The notes under the pieces were generated by a model. The model saw only the letters and a list, made by a program, of their open reading frames with translations. It was not told where the DNA came from and made no database searches. Shown one piece after another: positions 5,570-6,470 of a stretch of 6,470 bases of DNA. The DNA is from CAZIHO01 sp964538875 (GTDB lineage: Bacteria; Pseudomonadota; Gammaproteobacteria; Chromatiales; Chromatiaceae): assembly GCA_964538875.1 (NCBI GenBank), contig CAZIHO010000152.1, positions 1 to 6,470 of the forward strand, written 5' to 3'. How positions within the stretch are numbered: the first letter of the stretch is position 1; every line of letters starts with the position of its first letter. A program made the translations under genes and the position numbers.

Positions 5570-6470
5570 ATGAACGACTTAGATCATCAGGTGAGCAACC
5601 AGTCGACCATCCTCGTGGTGGACGACACCCCGGAAAATCTTGCCGTGCTGGGGGAAATCCTCTGTCCCAATTACCGGGTCCGGGCGGCTAAGTCCGGGGA
5701 ACGGGCGCTGGTGCTGGCGGTCACCAACCCGCGCCCGGATCTGATCCTGCTGGATGTCATGATGCCCGGCATGGACGGCTTTGCGGTGCTGGAACAGCTC
5801 AAGAAAGATGCCCGCACCAGCGACATTCCGGTGATTTTCATCACCGCTCTGGACCGCCAGGAGGACCAGTTACGGGGCTTCCGCAGCGGCGCGGTGGATT
5901 ACATCACCAAGCCGATTCTGCCGCCGGTGGTGGAAGCCCGGGTGTGCGCCCACCTGGAACTCAAGCTGGCCAGGGACCGGCTGCGGGACCAAAACCTCTG
6001 GCTGGAAGGGGAAGTGGCGCGGCGCATGAGCGAGAACGACCTGATCCAGGTGGTCAGTATCCGCGCCCTGGCCCACCTGGCGGAGACCCGGGACCCGGAG
6101 ACCGGCAACCACATCCTGCGCACCCAGGGTTATGTGCGACGCCTGGCCCAACTGCTGCGCACCCATCCCGGCTACGGGGACCGGCTGGACGACCGTTATA
6201 TCGAACTCCTGTCCCGCTCGGCGCCCTTGCACGACATCGGCAAGGTGGGCATTCCGGACGCCATTCTGCAAAAGCCGGGTCCCCTGACACCGGAAGAGTG
6301 GACCATCATGAAGACCCATGCGCGCATCGGCGCCGAGGCCATCGAGCTAGCGGAACAGGACGCCAAGGAACAGGTGGCGTTCCTGGGACTGGCCAAGGCC
6401 ATCGCCCATTGGCACCACGAAAAGTGGGACGGCAGCGGCTACCCGGACGGCCTGGCTGGTGAGACCATCC
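5570..6470 (+). CDS. Two-component response regulator with HD-GYP cyclic-di-GMP phosphodiesterase domain (RpfG-like), 3'-truncated by window edge
   Basis: This is a cytoplasmic response regulator whose output is an enzyme, not DNA binding. No stop occurs before the window ends, and 300 residues are visible. The receiver domain spans about residues 13-130: acidic pair Asp18-Asp19 in ILVVDD, phospho-acceptor Asp62 in LLDVMMPGMDG, Thr92, and Lys114 in TKP. A helical linker (about 131-160) leads to the HD-GYP domain, with Glu177/His181 (ETGNH), His221-Asp222 in HDIGK, His250 in KTH, His282-His283 in WHHEKWDGSGYP, and GYP at 290-292. These metal ligands support active hydrolysis of cyclic-di-GMP. 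The start at ATG 5570 gives the usual short lead before the receiver but has a poor Shine-Dalgarno. An in-frame ATG at 5483 would add 29 residues. The divergent histidine kinase is the obvious candidate partner. The missing part should be the rest of HD-GYP. Confidence 0.94.
   Translation, partial: MNDLDHQVSNQSTILVVDDTPENLAVLGEILCPNYRVRAAKSGERALVLAVTNPRPDLILLDVMMPGMDGFAVLEQLKKDARTSDIPVIFITALDRQEDQLRGFRSGAVDYITKPILPPVVEARVCAHLELKLARDRLRDQNLWLEGEVARRMSENDLIQVVSIRALAHLAETRDPETGNHILRTQGYVRRLAQLLRTHPGYGDRLDDRYIELLSRSAPLHDIGKVGIPDAILQKPGPLTPEEWTIMKTHARIGAEAIELAEQDAKEQVAFLGLAKAIAHWHHEKWDGSGYPDGLAGETI

Noticed and set aside
5277..5573. Small plus-strand open frame of 98 residues in the divergent region
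   Set aside because: It has no ribosome-binding signal or family character, with a Gly/Arg/Pro-rich translation typical of non-coding GC-rich sequence.
5944..6462. Plus-strand open frame of 172 residues in another frame of the HD-GYP gene
   Set aside because: The HD-GYP frame has all expected motifs over the same bases, and this product is low-complexity Gly/Pro/Arg.

Overview
The window is a GC-rich (roughly two thirds G+C by eye), densely packed bacterial segment. It carries an export-pump cassette and a divergently transcribed signalling pair. The codon bias, the tight ATGA overlaps, the tripartite-pump adaptor and the multi-PAS kinase beside an HD-GYP regulator suggest a Gram-negative, probably a proteobacterium. 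The genus cannot be told from this sequence.

Layout. Positions 1-2962 on the plus strand hold three genes: a periplasmic HlyD-type adaptor cut at its 5' end by the window edge, an FtsX/MacB-type permease, and a MacB/LolD/DevA-type ATPase. Each downstream start overlaps the preceding stop as ATGA, so this is one translationally coupled operon in adaptor-permease-ATPase order, as in DevBCA-type exporters. Positions 2959-5196 on the minus strand hold a soluble kinase with four PAS domains and a NarX-type (HisKA_3) core. Its stop overlaps the ATPase stop in the palindrome CTAG, inside a 9-bp inverted repeat. Positions 5197-5569 are a non-coding divergent region with several inverted repeats and a repeated GGTTCC hexamer. 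From 5570 to the right edge on the plus strand runs a response regulator with a receiver domain and an HD-GYP cyclic-di-GMP phosphodiesterase domain, cut at the 3' end.

Working together. The first three genes would form an ATP-driven pump spanning the inner membrane and periplasm, needing a TolC-like outer-membrane channel that is not in the window. The kinase and HD-GYP regulator plausibly form a two-component system that turns an intracellular cue into a change in cyclic-di-GMP. The pairing is unusual because HisKA_3 kinases normally drive LuxR/NarL-type DNA-binding regulators. No link between pump and signalling pair is shown beyond adjacency.

No RNA gene, mobile element, CRISPR array or clear case of gene decay was seen. 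All the proteins belong to known families. The main oddities are the kinase/regulator pairing, the structured divergent region, the two possible regulator starts and the shared-stop convergent junction. I see no convincing evidence of an undescribed system.
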